A stretch of 5,747 bases of DNA from Chloroflexota bacterium. GTDB lineage: Bacteria > Chloroflexota > Anaerolineae > Aggregatilineales > Phototrophicaceae. Both the position numbers and the translations under genes were made by a program. The notes below the pieces were generated by a model. The model was not told where the DNA came from. It worked only from the letters and a program-made list of their open reading frames with translations, and ran no database searches. The stretch spans positions 1 through 5,747 of the forward strand of contig JAPOYU010000057.1 in NCBI GenBank assembly GCA_026706395.1, read 5' to 3'. Positions 1 to 5,194 of the stretch are shown piece after piece; within the stretch, counting starts at the first letter, position 1, and each line of letters starts with the position of its first letter.

Positions 1-463
1 ATTTGCTCAATCCTGCGGGCGCGTTTATCTGCGAGGGGTCGAGGTTGCGCATATCAATGGCAAGGAAAGGTTCTTCATCCATGACATGGCGTTTCTTGAG
101 GTCAGTATAAAATCGATAATCAATGCCATTTGTCAGCACGCCAAATTCTACATCAAGGGCAACAAAATAATTGTGTAGCTGTTTCCAATGGTATTTGTTC
201 AGCACGGTTTCTGCCGACTTCACCTCAATTAAGATGATGGGCTTGCCGTCGCGCTTTATCACATAATCGACTCGTTCAGTCCCGCTCGAATGCGCGTCCG
301 CCGTGTACTCCGGCTGAACCTCCGCCAGATTCTGCGTATCGTAGCCTAGGGCGCGGATGAATGGCTGTATGGAGACAAGTATCGTCGCCTGCTCTGATGT
401 AATCAGGTGACGCTGACTCTGTATCTGTTCCGAAATCTTGCTCAATGAATCAAACAGGCTCAT
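1..463 (-). CDS. HsdR N-terminal-domain (HSDR_N-type) PD-(D/E)XK nuclease-like protein, 3' part outside window
   Basis: I translated this reverse-strand frame by hand. It starts at the ATG at 463 and stays open for 154 codons to the window edge. Residues 1-40 form a helical lead-in, and the nuclease core follows: V65-D66-Y67, then I79-E80-V81-K82 (the D...ExK catalytic triad of PD-(D/E)XK enzymes), then Q95-L-H-N-Y99, matching the QxxxY motif of RecB/HsdR-like nucleases. FGVLTNG (107-113), YRFYTDL (116-122) and MDEEPF (128-133) are typical of stand-alone HsdR_N proteins of roughly 350 residues and of type I restriction R subunits. These families cut or bind DNA. Only the N-terminal domain is visible, so it could be a full HsdR with helicase motors or a short orphan protein. 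No partner hsdM or hsdS gene is in view. It is divergent from the maturase gene, and the ribosome site is weak (AAGAGA-like, about 10 bases upstream). The DNA is visibly richer in A/T than the neighbouring maturase gene. The family call is firm; the biological role is not. Confidence 0.82.
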   Translation of the reverse strand, partial: MSLFDSLSKISEQIQSQRHLITSEQATILVSIQPFIRALGYDTQNLAEVQPEYTADAHSSGTERVDYVIKRDGKPIILIEVKSAETVLNKYHWKQLHNYFVALDVEFGVLTNGIDYRFYTDLKKRHVMDEEPFLAIDMRNLDPSQINAPAGLSK

Positions 464-563
464 CTTGTGTTCTCTTGACTTTGTTCAGCCGATCCCTCAG
501 TTTAACATATCCGCCTCCTGACCGCTTTCTCTGCCCCCTCTGTGCCCCTGACACGAAATCCGC

Positions 564-569
564 TATACT
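564..569 (+). promoter_or_regulatory. Candidate -10 box of a leaderless promoter for the maturase gene
   Basis: TATACT (5 of 6 to TATAAT) lies seven bases before the maturase ATG at 577. That is the usual distance from a -10 box to the transcription start, so the first A of the ATG could itself be +1. No Shine-Dalgarno-like sequence lies between, which fits a leaderless mRNA. No convincing -35 box is seen about 17 bases upstream (TGTGCC). The call rests on spacing and box quality only. Confidence 0.4.
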
Positions 570-576
570 CCCAACC

Positions 577-1875
577 ATGCAAGCGACCACCACCCCCCAA
601 CCCACCGCTTTCCACCTAATGACCAAGCCGCGAGGCGCGATCTGCAACCTCGACTGCAAGTATTGTTATTTCCTCTCCAAAGAAGCGCTGTATCCCGGCA
701 GCAAGTTCCGCATGTCGGAGACGCTGCTCGAGGAGTACATCCGCCAATACATCGAGGCGCAGCAGGTCAATGACATCAACTTCGCTTGGCAGGGCGGCGA
801 GCCCACGCTGATGGGGCTGGACTTTTACAAGCAGGCCGTCCGCTATCAGCAGAAGCACAAGCGCCCGGGCATGCGCATCACCAACGCCCTGCAAACCAAC
901 GCCGTCACGCTCGATGACGACTGGTGCGAGTTCTTCGCGAATAACGACTTTCTGCTGGGCGTCAGCTTGGATGGGCCGGCCGATGTGCACGATTATTACC
1001 GCGTGGACAAGGGCGGCAACCCGACCTTCCACAAGGTCATGGACGGCATCCGTCTGCTGCAAAAGCACGAGGCCGAGTACAACATCCTGACGACGGTGCA
1101 TGCCGCCAACGAAGGGCAGGGCGCGCGCGTCTACAAGTTCCTGCGTGATGAAGTCGGCAGTGCCTTCATGCAGTTCATCCCCATCGTCGAGCGCGACAAT
1201 GACACCGGCTATCAAGAGGGCGACCAGGTCACTGACCGCTCGATCACGGCGGCCGGTTACGGGCAGTTCCTCATCGACATGTACGAGGAGTGGGTGCGGC
1301 ATGATGTCGGGCGCGTCTTCGTGCAGATCTTCGATATCGCTCTGGCCGCCTGGACCGGCGCGCCGCCCGGGCTCTGCATCTTCGATGAGACCTGCGGCCT
1401 GGCGCTGGCGATGGAGCATAACGGCGATGTCTTCTCCTGCGATCACTATGTCGAGCCGGATTACAAGCTGGGCAATATCATGGATGTGCCGCTGAGCGAG
1501 ATCGTGGTCATGGACGAGCAGATCAAGTTCGGGCAGGACAAGCGCGATACCCTGCCGCAGTATTGCCTCGACTGCGAGGTCAAGTTCGTCTGCAATGGCG
1601 GCTGCCCCAAGAACCGCTTCATCGAGACGCCCGATGGCGAACCGGGCTTGAATTACCTCTGCGCTGGCTATCGCGCCTTCTTCAATCATATCCGCCCGAC
1701 GATGAACTTCATGGCGTCTGAACTGGCGGGGCGCCGTCCGCCGGCCAATGTGATGCTGCAGGTGGCGCGTTATGATGCCGAGTTGGAGCGGGCTTTCGCC
1801 GCCGCCGGGCGCAATGATCCCTGCCCCTGCGGCAGCGGGCTGAAGTTCAAGCGCTGCCATGGCAGGCGGGGTTAG
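577..1875 (+). CDS. Anaerobic sulfatase maturase (anSME), radical SAM/SPASM, with C-terminal SEC-C motif
   Basis: A 432-residue radical SAM enzyme. The family oxidises an active-site Cys or Ser of sulfatases to formylglycine in the cytosol, before export. The radical SAM cluster ligands are C23, C27 and C30 (CNLDCKYC), followed by the SAM-binding QGGEPTL (72-78) and VSLDG (129-133). The SPASM region reproduces the anSME spacing: C267, C273, C288 and C343 for auxiliary cluster I, and C330, C333, C339 and C362 for cluster II. D289, just after C288, matches the catalytic Asp of the Clostridium perfringens enzyme. The last 20 residues carry a SEC-C motif (C416, C418, C427, H428), a zinc-binding tail known from SecA. 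The frame is open from 445, but the extra 44 residues have no family similarity and overlap the divergent gene, so ATG 577 is preferred. No sulfatase is in the window, so the substrate is unknown. Another peptide-modifying role is possible but less likely. Confidence 0.93.
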   Translation: MQATTTPQPTAFHLMTKPRGAICNLDCKYCYFLSKEALYPGSKFRMSETLLEEYIRQYIEAQQVNDINFAWQGGEPTLMGLDFYKQAVRYQQKHKRPGMRITNALQTNAVTLDDDWCEFFANNDFLLGVSLDGPADVHDYYRVDKGGNPTFHKVMDGIRLLQKHEAEYNILTTVHAANEGQGARVYKFLRDEVGSAFMQFIPIVERDNDTGYQEGDQVTDRSITAAGYGQFLIDMYEEWVRHDVGRVFVQIFDIALAAWTGAPPGLCIFDETCGLALAMEHNGDVFSCDHYVEPDYKLGNIMDVPLSEIVVMDEQIKFGQDKRDTLPQYCLDCEVKFVCNGGCPKNRFIETPDGEPGLNYLCAGYRAFFNHIRPTMNFMASELAGRRPPANVMLQVARYDAELERAFAAAGRNDPCPCGSGLKFKRCHGRRG

Positions 1876-1882
1876 CGCTGAC

Positions 1883-1893
1883 GGCGCGGCGCC
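1883..1893. other. Small GC palindrome in the gap between convergent genes
   Basis: GGCGC-G-GCGCC sits in the 21-base gap between the maturase stop (1873-1875) and the toxin stop (1897-1899). As RNA it could form a 4-bp stem with a 3-base loop on either strand. There is no T tract on either side, so a classic intrinsic terminator is not supported. It may be a weak bidirectional stop or simply chance in GC-rich DNA. Confidence 0.2.
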
Positions 1894-1896
1894 TAT

Positions 1897-2238
1897 CTAA
1901 TCATTGTCTGTGATCATGCGGCGCAATTCAGATTCGACAATACTTTCTTGCTCCGTCTTGGAACAATTGGCGACCAGCACAAGGTGATCTTGACCCGGGA
2001 CCCAATAATAGACGCGGAACCCGCCGCGTTTTCCCCGACGCGCGGATCGATTTGGCAGTCTTTCCTTATATACGGTATAGCCTATACGGCGAACCCTACG
2101 GCCCGGCAGTTGAGCAAGATCGTCGCTCTGTAAGCGCGCGATGAATTCGGCAACTTCGTCAAGCACTGCTGGGAATTTGCGAGCGAGCCTTGCGACCTGT
2201 TTATCAAAGTCCTCAGTGGTCCTGACGCGCGTGGGCAT
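1897..2238 (-). CDS. Type II toxin-antitoxin system RelE/HigB-like toxin
   Basis: A 113-residue protein of the RelE/ParE fold superfamily. Residues 1-38 form the expected pair of N-terminal helices (TTEDFDKQVARLARKFP onwards). They are followed by a basic stretch, YKERLPNRSARRGKRGGFRVYYWV (57-80, quoted here as a region), and a last strand with VANCSKTEQESI (89-100). GK-x-GGFR-x-YY followed by SK-x-EQ is the hallmark of a branch of RelE/HigB-type toxins that inhibit translation by cutting mRNA. The basic residues R67, R68, K70, R71 and R75 and K94 are the likely RNA-contacting surface (inference). The start ATG at 2238 lies inside the antitoxin gene; the two frames overlap by 26 bases, suggesting coupled translation. 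A GGGAG lies about 11 bases upstream of this start. The length is normal, with no sign of decay. mRNA interferase activity is inferred from the family; related ParE proteins instead target gyrase. Confidence 0.85.
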   Translation of the reverse strand: MPTRVRTTEDFDKQVARLARKFPAVLDEVAEFIARLQSDDLAQLPGRRVRRIGYTVYKERLPNRSARRGKRGGFRVYYWVPGQDHLVLVANCSKTEQESIVESELRRMITDND

Positions 2239-2434
2239 AAGAGGCTAGCTCCCGACGGATCTCTTCCAACGCTTCGTCGGCTGGGCGTGTTTCACCCGCT
2301 AGCGCTTGGCGCATGCTGCGTCGAATGCTTGACCGGATGTCTTCCTCCGTCGGCTCGTCATCGCCAGGCGGCGCGTCGGCCGCCTCGTTCTTTTCTAATA
2401 CTTCGGCTGTTGTCTTGTGATCATCTGGCGTCAT
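2213..2434 (-). CDS. Small acidic antitoxin of the RelE/HigB-like toxin, family not recognised
   Basis: A 73-residue protein directly upstream of, and overlapping, the toxin gene: the position and size of a type II antitoxin. The first 30 residues are acidic and probably disordered (DAPPGDDEPTEED, 20-32). They are followed by two amphipathic segments, IRRSMRQALAGETRP (37-51) and ADEALEEIRRELASYA (52-67). The R-x-ALAGET-P pattern resembles short antitoxins that accompany this toxin branch, and the C-terminal helix would be the toxin-neutralising part (inference). I see no helix-turn-helix, ribbon-helix-helix or AbrB motif, so its DNA-binding mode is unclear. An upstream ATG at 2464 is in frame. 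The ATG at 2434 is preferred because a strong GGGGAAGGA ribosome site lies seven bases before it, whereas ATG 2464 sits close to the predicted transcription start and has no ribosome site. Confidence 0.75.
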   Translation of the reverse strand: MTPDDHKTTAEVLEKNEAADAPPGDDEPTEEDIRSSIRRSMRQALAGETRPADEALEEIRRELASYAHARQDH

Positions 2435-2441
2435 TGTCTGG

Positions 2442-2450
2442 TCCTTCCCC
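2442..2450 (-). promoter_or_regulatory. Strong ribosome binding site that fixes the antitoxin start
   Basis: Read on the minus strand this is GGGGAAGGA, seven bases before the ATG at 2434. It is the best Shine-Dalgarno match in the window. It supports the 73-residue antitoxin rather than the 83-residue version from 2464, and implies that antitoxin is made in excess over the translationally coupled toxin, whose site is weaker. Confidence 0.7.
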
Positions 2451-2478
2451 TTGACAGCCACCATAAAGATACCACAAT
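2451..2478 (+). promoter_or_regulatory. Candidate sigma70-type promoter for ridA
   Basis: A perfect TTGACA (2451-2456) is followed after 16 bases by CACAAT (2473-2478, 4 of 6 to TATAAT). Transcription would start near 2485 and give a leader of about 30 bases with AGGA at 2504-2507, eight bases before the ridA ATG. The -35 box overlaps the 5' leader of the divergent antitoxin mRNA, so the two transcription units share this control region. Confidence 0.45.
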
Positions 2479-2495
2479 CCTAGAACGTGTTCCAA
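2466..2495 (-). promoter_or_regulatory. Candidate promoter for the toxin-antitoxin operon
   Basis: On the minus strand TTGGAA (2495-2490, 4 of 6 to TTGACA), an 18-base spacer and TATCTT (2471-2466) predict a start near 2459. This would leave a leader of about 25 bases carrying the GGGGAAGGA ribosome site. The elements interleave with those of the opposing ridA promoter. Both boxes are imperfect, so the call is tentative. Confidence 0.35.
2483..2492. promoter_or_regulatory. Short palindrome GAAC-GT-GTTC, possible operator
   Basis: A perfect 4-bp inverted repeat with a two-base centre. It lies at the predicted ridA start site and inside the -35/spacer region of the divergent toxin-antitoxin promoter. 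Type II TA systems usually repress their own promoter at such a palindrome, so an operator role is possible. The arms are short and could easily be chance. The spacing does not fit a GAAC-N4-GTTC LexA box. Confidence 0.25.
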
Positions 2496-2515
2496 CAGCC
2501 CATAGGAATCACCAC

Positions 2516-2899
2516 ATGCCAAAACAAGTCATCTCCACCGATAACGCGCCGGCGGCCGTCGGCGCTTATTCACAGGGCATCATCGCCAAGGGTTTCGTCT
2601 TCACCGCCGGGCAGATCCCGCTGATTCCGGGAACCAGCGACCTGCGCCAGGGCGGAATCCAGGCGCAGACCCGTCAGTCCTTGAACAACATCAAGGGTGT
2701 TCTCGAAGCGGCCGGCAGCGGCATGGACAAGGTGGTCAAGACGACCGTATTCCTCGCCGACATCAAGGACTTCGCCGAGTTCAACGCGGTGTACGCCGAG
2801 TTCTTCCCAGAGGACCCGCCGGCGCGCACGACGGTGCAAGCGGGCGGTTTGCCGGTCGACGCCCTGGTCGAGATTGAAGCGGTCGCCTTGCTTGACTAG
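2516..2899 (+). CDS. ridA: RidA family 2-iminobutanoate/2-iminopropanoate (enamine/imine) deaminase
   Basis: A 127-residue protein of normal length for the YjgF/YER057c/UK114 family. These cytosolic homotrimers hydrolyse reactive enamines and imines, such as 2-aminoacrylate released by PLP-dependent dehydratases, to ketoacids and ammonia, and so protect PLP enzymes. The N-terminal GAYSQG (16-21), FTAGQIPLIPGT (29-40), the QAQTRQSLNNIK helix (49-60), TVFLADIKDFAEFN (77-90) and FPEDPPARTTVQ (97-108) are all classic. R104 corresponds to the catalytic substrate-binding Arg of E. coli RidA (R105), and E119 in VEIEAVA is also conserved. The usual Val-Ala-x-Leu-Pro stretch reads AGGLP here, a mild variation. 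ATG 2516 is chosen because the family begins at MPKQ-like sequence and AGGA lies eight bases upstream; the extra 33 residues of the longer frame have no family match. It precedes efp on the same strand with a 79-base gap. Confidence 0.95.
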   Translation: MPKQVISTDNAPAAVGAYSQGIIAKGFVFTAGQIPLIPGTSDLRQGGIQAQTRQSLNNIKGVLEAAGSGMDKVVKTTVFLADIKDFAEFNAVYAEFFPEDPPARTTVQAGGLPVDALVEIEAVALLD

Positions 2900-2924
2900 C
2901 GGGCTACGCAGTTCATGTCTCATT

Positions 2925-2933
2925 TGCTACAAT
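2925..2933 (+). promoter_or_regulatory. Candidate extended -10 promoter for efp
   Basis: TG-C-TACAAT in the ridA-efp gap is an extended -10 element (TGn plus a 5 of 6 match to TATAAT). Such promoters can work without a good -35 box, and none is evident here. Transcription would start near 2940 and give a leader of just under 40 bases with AAGGA (2963-2967), eleven bases before the efp ATG. efp could therefore be transcribed independently of, or in addition to, read-through from ridA. Confidence 0.5.
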
Positions 2934-2978
2934 GGCCGCCTGCGAAACGGCCGAGCTTGAGCAAGGAATCCAGCCCCG

Positions 2979-3542
2979 ATGATTGATGTCAACCAACTGC
3001 GAAAAGGCACGACCTTCACCGAGAGCGGCAATCTCTACCGCGTCCTCGAGTATCGACATCACAAACCCGGACGCGGCAAAGCCACCATCCGCATCACGGT
3101 GCGCGACTTGCGCAGCGGCTCCACCACCGAGATGACTTTCAACTCGGGCGAGCGCGTCGAGGACATCCGCGTCGAAGCCAGCCGGGTCGAATTCCTCTAT
3201 GCCGACGACGACTTCGTCACCTTCATGAACACCGAGACCTACGATCAGCCACAGCTCAACCGCGCCATTTTCGGCGATGATCTGCGCTACATCAAGGACA
3301 GCATGGAGATCAAGCTGCTCAGCCACGAGGGCGAAATCATCGATTACGAATTGCCCAAGACGATGGAGTACGAAGTCATCGAGGTGGAAGCGGCGGTCGC
3401 CGGCGATACCGCCAACAGCCCGACCAAGAAGATCAAGCTCGAAAGCGGCTTCGAGGTCAGCGCGCCGATGTTCATCAATGTCGGCGATGTCGTCAAAATC
3501 AATCTTGAGGACGAGGCCTACGTCACCCGCGTCAGCAAGTAG
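2979..3542 (+). CDS. efp: Elongation factor P (Arg32-type)
   Basis: A 187-residue protein with the three-domain EF-P layout: an N-terminal KOW-like domain (about 1-62), a central OB domain (about 65-125) and a C-terminal OB domain (about 128-187). EF-P binds stalled ribosomes between the P and E sites and promotes peptide bonds at consecutive prolines. Recognisable stretches are VNQLRKGTTF (4-13), HHKPGRGKA (27-35), MNTETYDQ, the VEAAVAGDTA linker and SGFEVSAPMFINVGD near the C terminus, the family signature region. The loop tip reads P30-G31-R32-G33. The E. coli enzyme has a beta-lysylated Lys there (K34), while Pseudomonas- and Neisseria-type proteins have an Arg that EarP rhamnosylates. 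No modification enzyme gene is in the window. The length and start are typical, and AAGGA lies upstream of the ATG. Confidence 0.97.
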   Translation: MIDVNQLRKGTTFTESGNLYRVLEYRHHKPGRGKATIRITVRDLRSGSTTEMTFNSGERVEDIRVEASRVEFLYADDDFVTFMNTETYDQPQLNRAIFGDDLRYIKDSMEIKLLSHEGEIIDYELPKTMEYEVIEVEAAVAGDTANSPTKKIKLESGFEVSAPMFINVGDVVKINLEDEAYVTRVSK

Positions 3543-3546
3543 CAGA

Positions 3547-3612
3547 CGGCGGTTGAGGGCAAGTCTCCCCTAATGCTTTGGGTCGCGTAGACACTGACCG
3601 CCGGGGAGATTT
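3547..3612. repeat. Two interlocking inverted repeats between the efp and membrane-protein stops
   Basis: CGGCGGT (3547-3553) is matched by ACCGCCG (3597-3603). AAGTCTCCCC (3561-3570) is matched by GGGGAGATTT (3603-3612) with a single G-T wobble. The order is A, B, A', B', so the two stems do not nest: as RNA they would be alternative folds or a pseudoknot. The region lies between the efp stop at 3542 and the opposing stop codon at 3611-3613, which is partly in the second stem. It may serve as a bidirectional transcript end or stabiliser, but no T tract follows on either strand, so an ordinary intrinsic terminator is not shown. Confidence 0.45.
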
Positions 3613-4927
3613 AGAGGGGGTAGGACAAACCCGGCACAATAACCCTGAACAGCAGGTACATATCCAGCGCGAACAGACACATCATCCCCAAGGGCGTCAG
3701 CCAGCGCCGCCGCGGATAGCGTCTTGGCAGTTGATCCAGCCAATGGTCGATGCCGTAGACCAGCAGCAGAGCGATCGGTATCAGAGCCGGGAAGAGGTAG
3801 CGCCCCTGCCACTGCTGAAACTCGATGTTGTAATAGCCGAATTGCAGCAGCACGATTAGAACAGTGACCAAGAGCAGGGCCGAGGACGAAGCGGCACTCT
3901 CGTCGCGGCGACTTGCCAAGAGCGCGCCGGAGATCCCGGCAAGCAGAAGCAGTCCGAATCCGCGATAGATCCAGCCGCCGAGCACATTGTCCAGCGGCAG
4001 CGCCATCCAGCCGAATTGCCCCCAGAAGCTCTTATAGGTCGTACTCGCCAAGTCAACTGCGAATGTCCCGGCGCCATGCTGAGCGATGTAATCCGCCGTG
4101 CGCGGCTGATCGGCAACGGCGCGATCATGCGCCGCCAAGCCAAGAAAATCAGGAAAGCCATAGACGCTTATGTTCCGCAGCCACCAGACCCCGCCGATGA
4201 TGCCGGCCATCAACGCGAAGGCAGCCAGCGAGCGCAGGAGTTTACTTGTTGGCTCGCCGCTTCGGCGCCACTTCAACCAGATCGCCAGCAGCGCCGGCAG
4301 CGCCAGAAAATAGATTGTGAGCTTAGTCAAGAAGGCCAGCCCGATGATGAGCCCCAACTGCCAGATGGGGAGAGCGTCCGATTCCAGGTAACGCAGCAGC
4401 CAGAGCAAGGCCAGCCCCACGATCAGCTCCGCCAGCGCATCGTTGTTGACCGCGCTCATCATATGCAGATGCTGCGGCAGGAAGGCGACCAGCGCCATGA
4501 CGCCCAGCGCGATATGCGGTTTGTTCGGCAGGATGCTTCGGCAGACCAGGTAGCTCAAGACGACCAGGCCCGTGCCGAGCAGCACGCTGAAGAGACGCAA
4601 GGCAACCAGGTCGCCGCCGCTCAATCGGTAGACGAGCGACGCCAGCAAGTAATAGAGCGGGGGATGATGATCTTCGTATTGTATGCTGTCGAGCTCGCTG
4701 AGAAGTTCCGGCGCAAACCGGCCGCTGGTCAGCTGGCTTAGATAGTCGCTTGACCAGTCGCCCGTTTCGATGCGCGGGCAGCAGCCGGCTTCGACGACCT
4801 GGCGAATGTAGTTATAATGCGCCGGCTCGTCAGGCATTTGCCAGGCGGGCGTGTATCGTGCAAATAGAGCTCCGGCGACCAGATAGCCAAGCAATATCGT
4901 AAGGAAAACTCGCCTGACATTGGCCAT
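3611..4927 (-). CDS. Polytopic membrane protein, DUF2142/GT-C glycosyltransferase-like
   Basis: A 438-residue integral membrane protein with roughly ten or eleven hydrophobic segments, beginning with a signal-anchor-like helix at residues 8-24. The first extracytoplasmic loop carries W29-Q-M-P-D33-E34-P-A-H37, an acidic pair just after the first helix as in GT-C lipid-phosphate-sugar transferases. A second loop has D86-H-H-P-P90-L-Y-Y at its end, and FLPQHLHMMSAVNNDAL follows the fourth segment. This pattern (P-DE-H..., HPP-YY, N-ND) is that of DUF2142 and PMT-2/ArnT-like proteins, which transfer sugars or lipids from polyprenyl phosphate carriers on the outer face of the membrane. The specific reaction cannot be told. 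The cytoplasmic/outer orientation is inferred. ATG 4927 is the only start before the first helix, but no good ribosome site precedes it. It converges on efp and diverges from another GT-C-like gene, hinting at a surface glycan locus. Confidence 0.8.
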   Translation of the reverse strand: MANVRRVFLTILLGYLVAGALFARYTPAWQMPDEPAHYNYIRQVVEAGCCPRIETGDWSSDYLSQLTSGRFAPELLSELDSIQYEDHHPPLYYLLASLVYRLSGGDLVALRLFSVLLGTGLVVLSYLVCRSILPNKPHIALGVMALVAFLPQHLHMMSAVNNDALAELIVGLALLWLLRYLESDALPIWQLGLIIGLAFLTKLTIYFLALPALLAIWLKWRRSGEPTSKLLRSLAAFALMAGIIGGVWWLRNISVYGFPDFLGLAAHDRAVADQPRTADYIAQHGAGTFAVDLASTTYKSFWGQFGWMALPLDNVLGGWIYRGFGLLLLAGISGALLASRRDESAASSSALLLVTVLIVLLQFGYYNIEFQQWQGRYLFPALIPIALLLVYGIDHWLDQLPRRYPRRRWLTPLGMMCLFALDMYLLFRVIVPGLSYPL

Positions 4928-5194
4928 CGAAAACGGAATCCGGAATTGCCTTCACGCGCAGCTATGATCATGGCACAGTTCGCGTGATTTGTCAGTTGAG
5001 ACATAAGACTCGTTTTGAGGTGGCGGAGAGTGGAACGATACAGCTAGTTAATATCCAAAGTTAATCGTAGCCGACGGGCACGCACAGCGGCGGAAAATCT
5101 TACATAATCGATAATGGCGACATGTTTTCCGGCTATTGTAATGCACCTATAGCGCGAGTAGCATTACACAAGACCTACGACAAGTTGTGAGGCT
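4928..5194. other. AT-richer spacer between divergent membrane-protein genes
   Basis: No gene is supported here; a minus-strand frame reaching 5004 is only an out-of-frame shadow of the neighbouring gene. The right half (about 5041-5194) is clearly richer in A/T than the genes to the left. It holds a direct repeat AGTTAAT at 5046-5052 and 5059-5065 (13-base period) and two -10-like boxes, CATAAT (5103-5108) and GATAAT (5110-5115), neither with a matching -35 box. It also holds the 8-bp inverted repeat listed separately. Promoters for both flanking genes are expected here but cannot be fixed by eye. Confidence 0.5.
5137..5168. repeat. Perfect 8-bp inverted repeat upstream of the last gene
   Basis: TGTAATGC (5137-5144) and GCATTACA (5161-5168) are exact reverse complements separated by 16 bases. 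The right arm ends 26 bases before the ATG at 5195. The arms could be half-sites of a dimeric regulator or form a hairpin in the 5' leader. A TATAGC box in the loop (5148-5153) might be a -10 element, in which case a bound protein would block it; this is speculative. Confidence 0.4.

Noticed and set aside
445..576. N-terminal extension of the maturase by 44 residues
   Set aside because: It overlaps the start of the divergent HsdR_N gene, has low-complexity Ser/Leu/Pro content, no ribosome site, and the family begins near the ATG at 577.
464..576. A short RiPP precursor peptide gene next to the radical SAM enzyme
   Set aside because: The upstream gap has no start codon with a ribosome site and a Cys/Ser-rich short frame, and downstream the TA operon begins at once; the SPASM spacing fits anSME well enough without one.
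616..1860. Long open frame (414 codons) antisense to the maturase gene
   Set aside because: Its protein is a run of Ala, Leu, Asp, Val and Arg without any family motif, and it is the codon-position shadow expected opposite a GC-rich gene whose plus-strand product has every anSME landmark.
2435..2464. Upstream start of the antitoxin (83 residues)
   Set aside because: ATG 2464 lacks a ribosome site and sits about at the predicted transcription start, while ATG 2434 follows GGGGAAGGA at ideal spacing.
2483..2492. LexA/SOS box
   Set aside because: GAAC and GTTC are separated by two bases, not the four of the GAAC-N4-GTTC type box, so SOS control is not supported.
2417..2515. N-terminal extension of RidA by 33 residues
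   Set aside because: The added residues match nothing in the family, and the frame would overlap the antitoxin start on the other strand; ATG 2516 has its own AGGA site.
4016..4741. Open frame of 241 codons on plus, opposite the DUF2142-like gene
   Set aside because: The product is rich in Gln, Arg, Asp and Pro with no domain or sensible hydrophobic pattern; the minus-strand frame gives a clean polytopic membrane protein.
4813..4818. Perfect TATAAT on the plus strand
   Set aside because: It lies inside the coding sequence of the minus-strand membrane protein, with no plausible gene following it on plus; likely chance.
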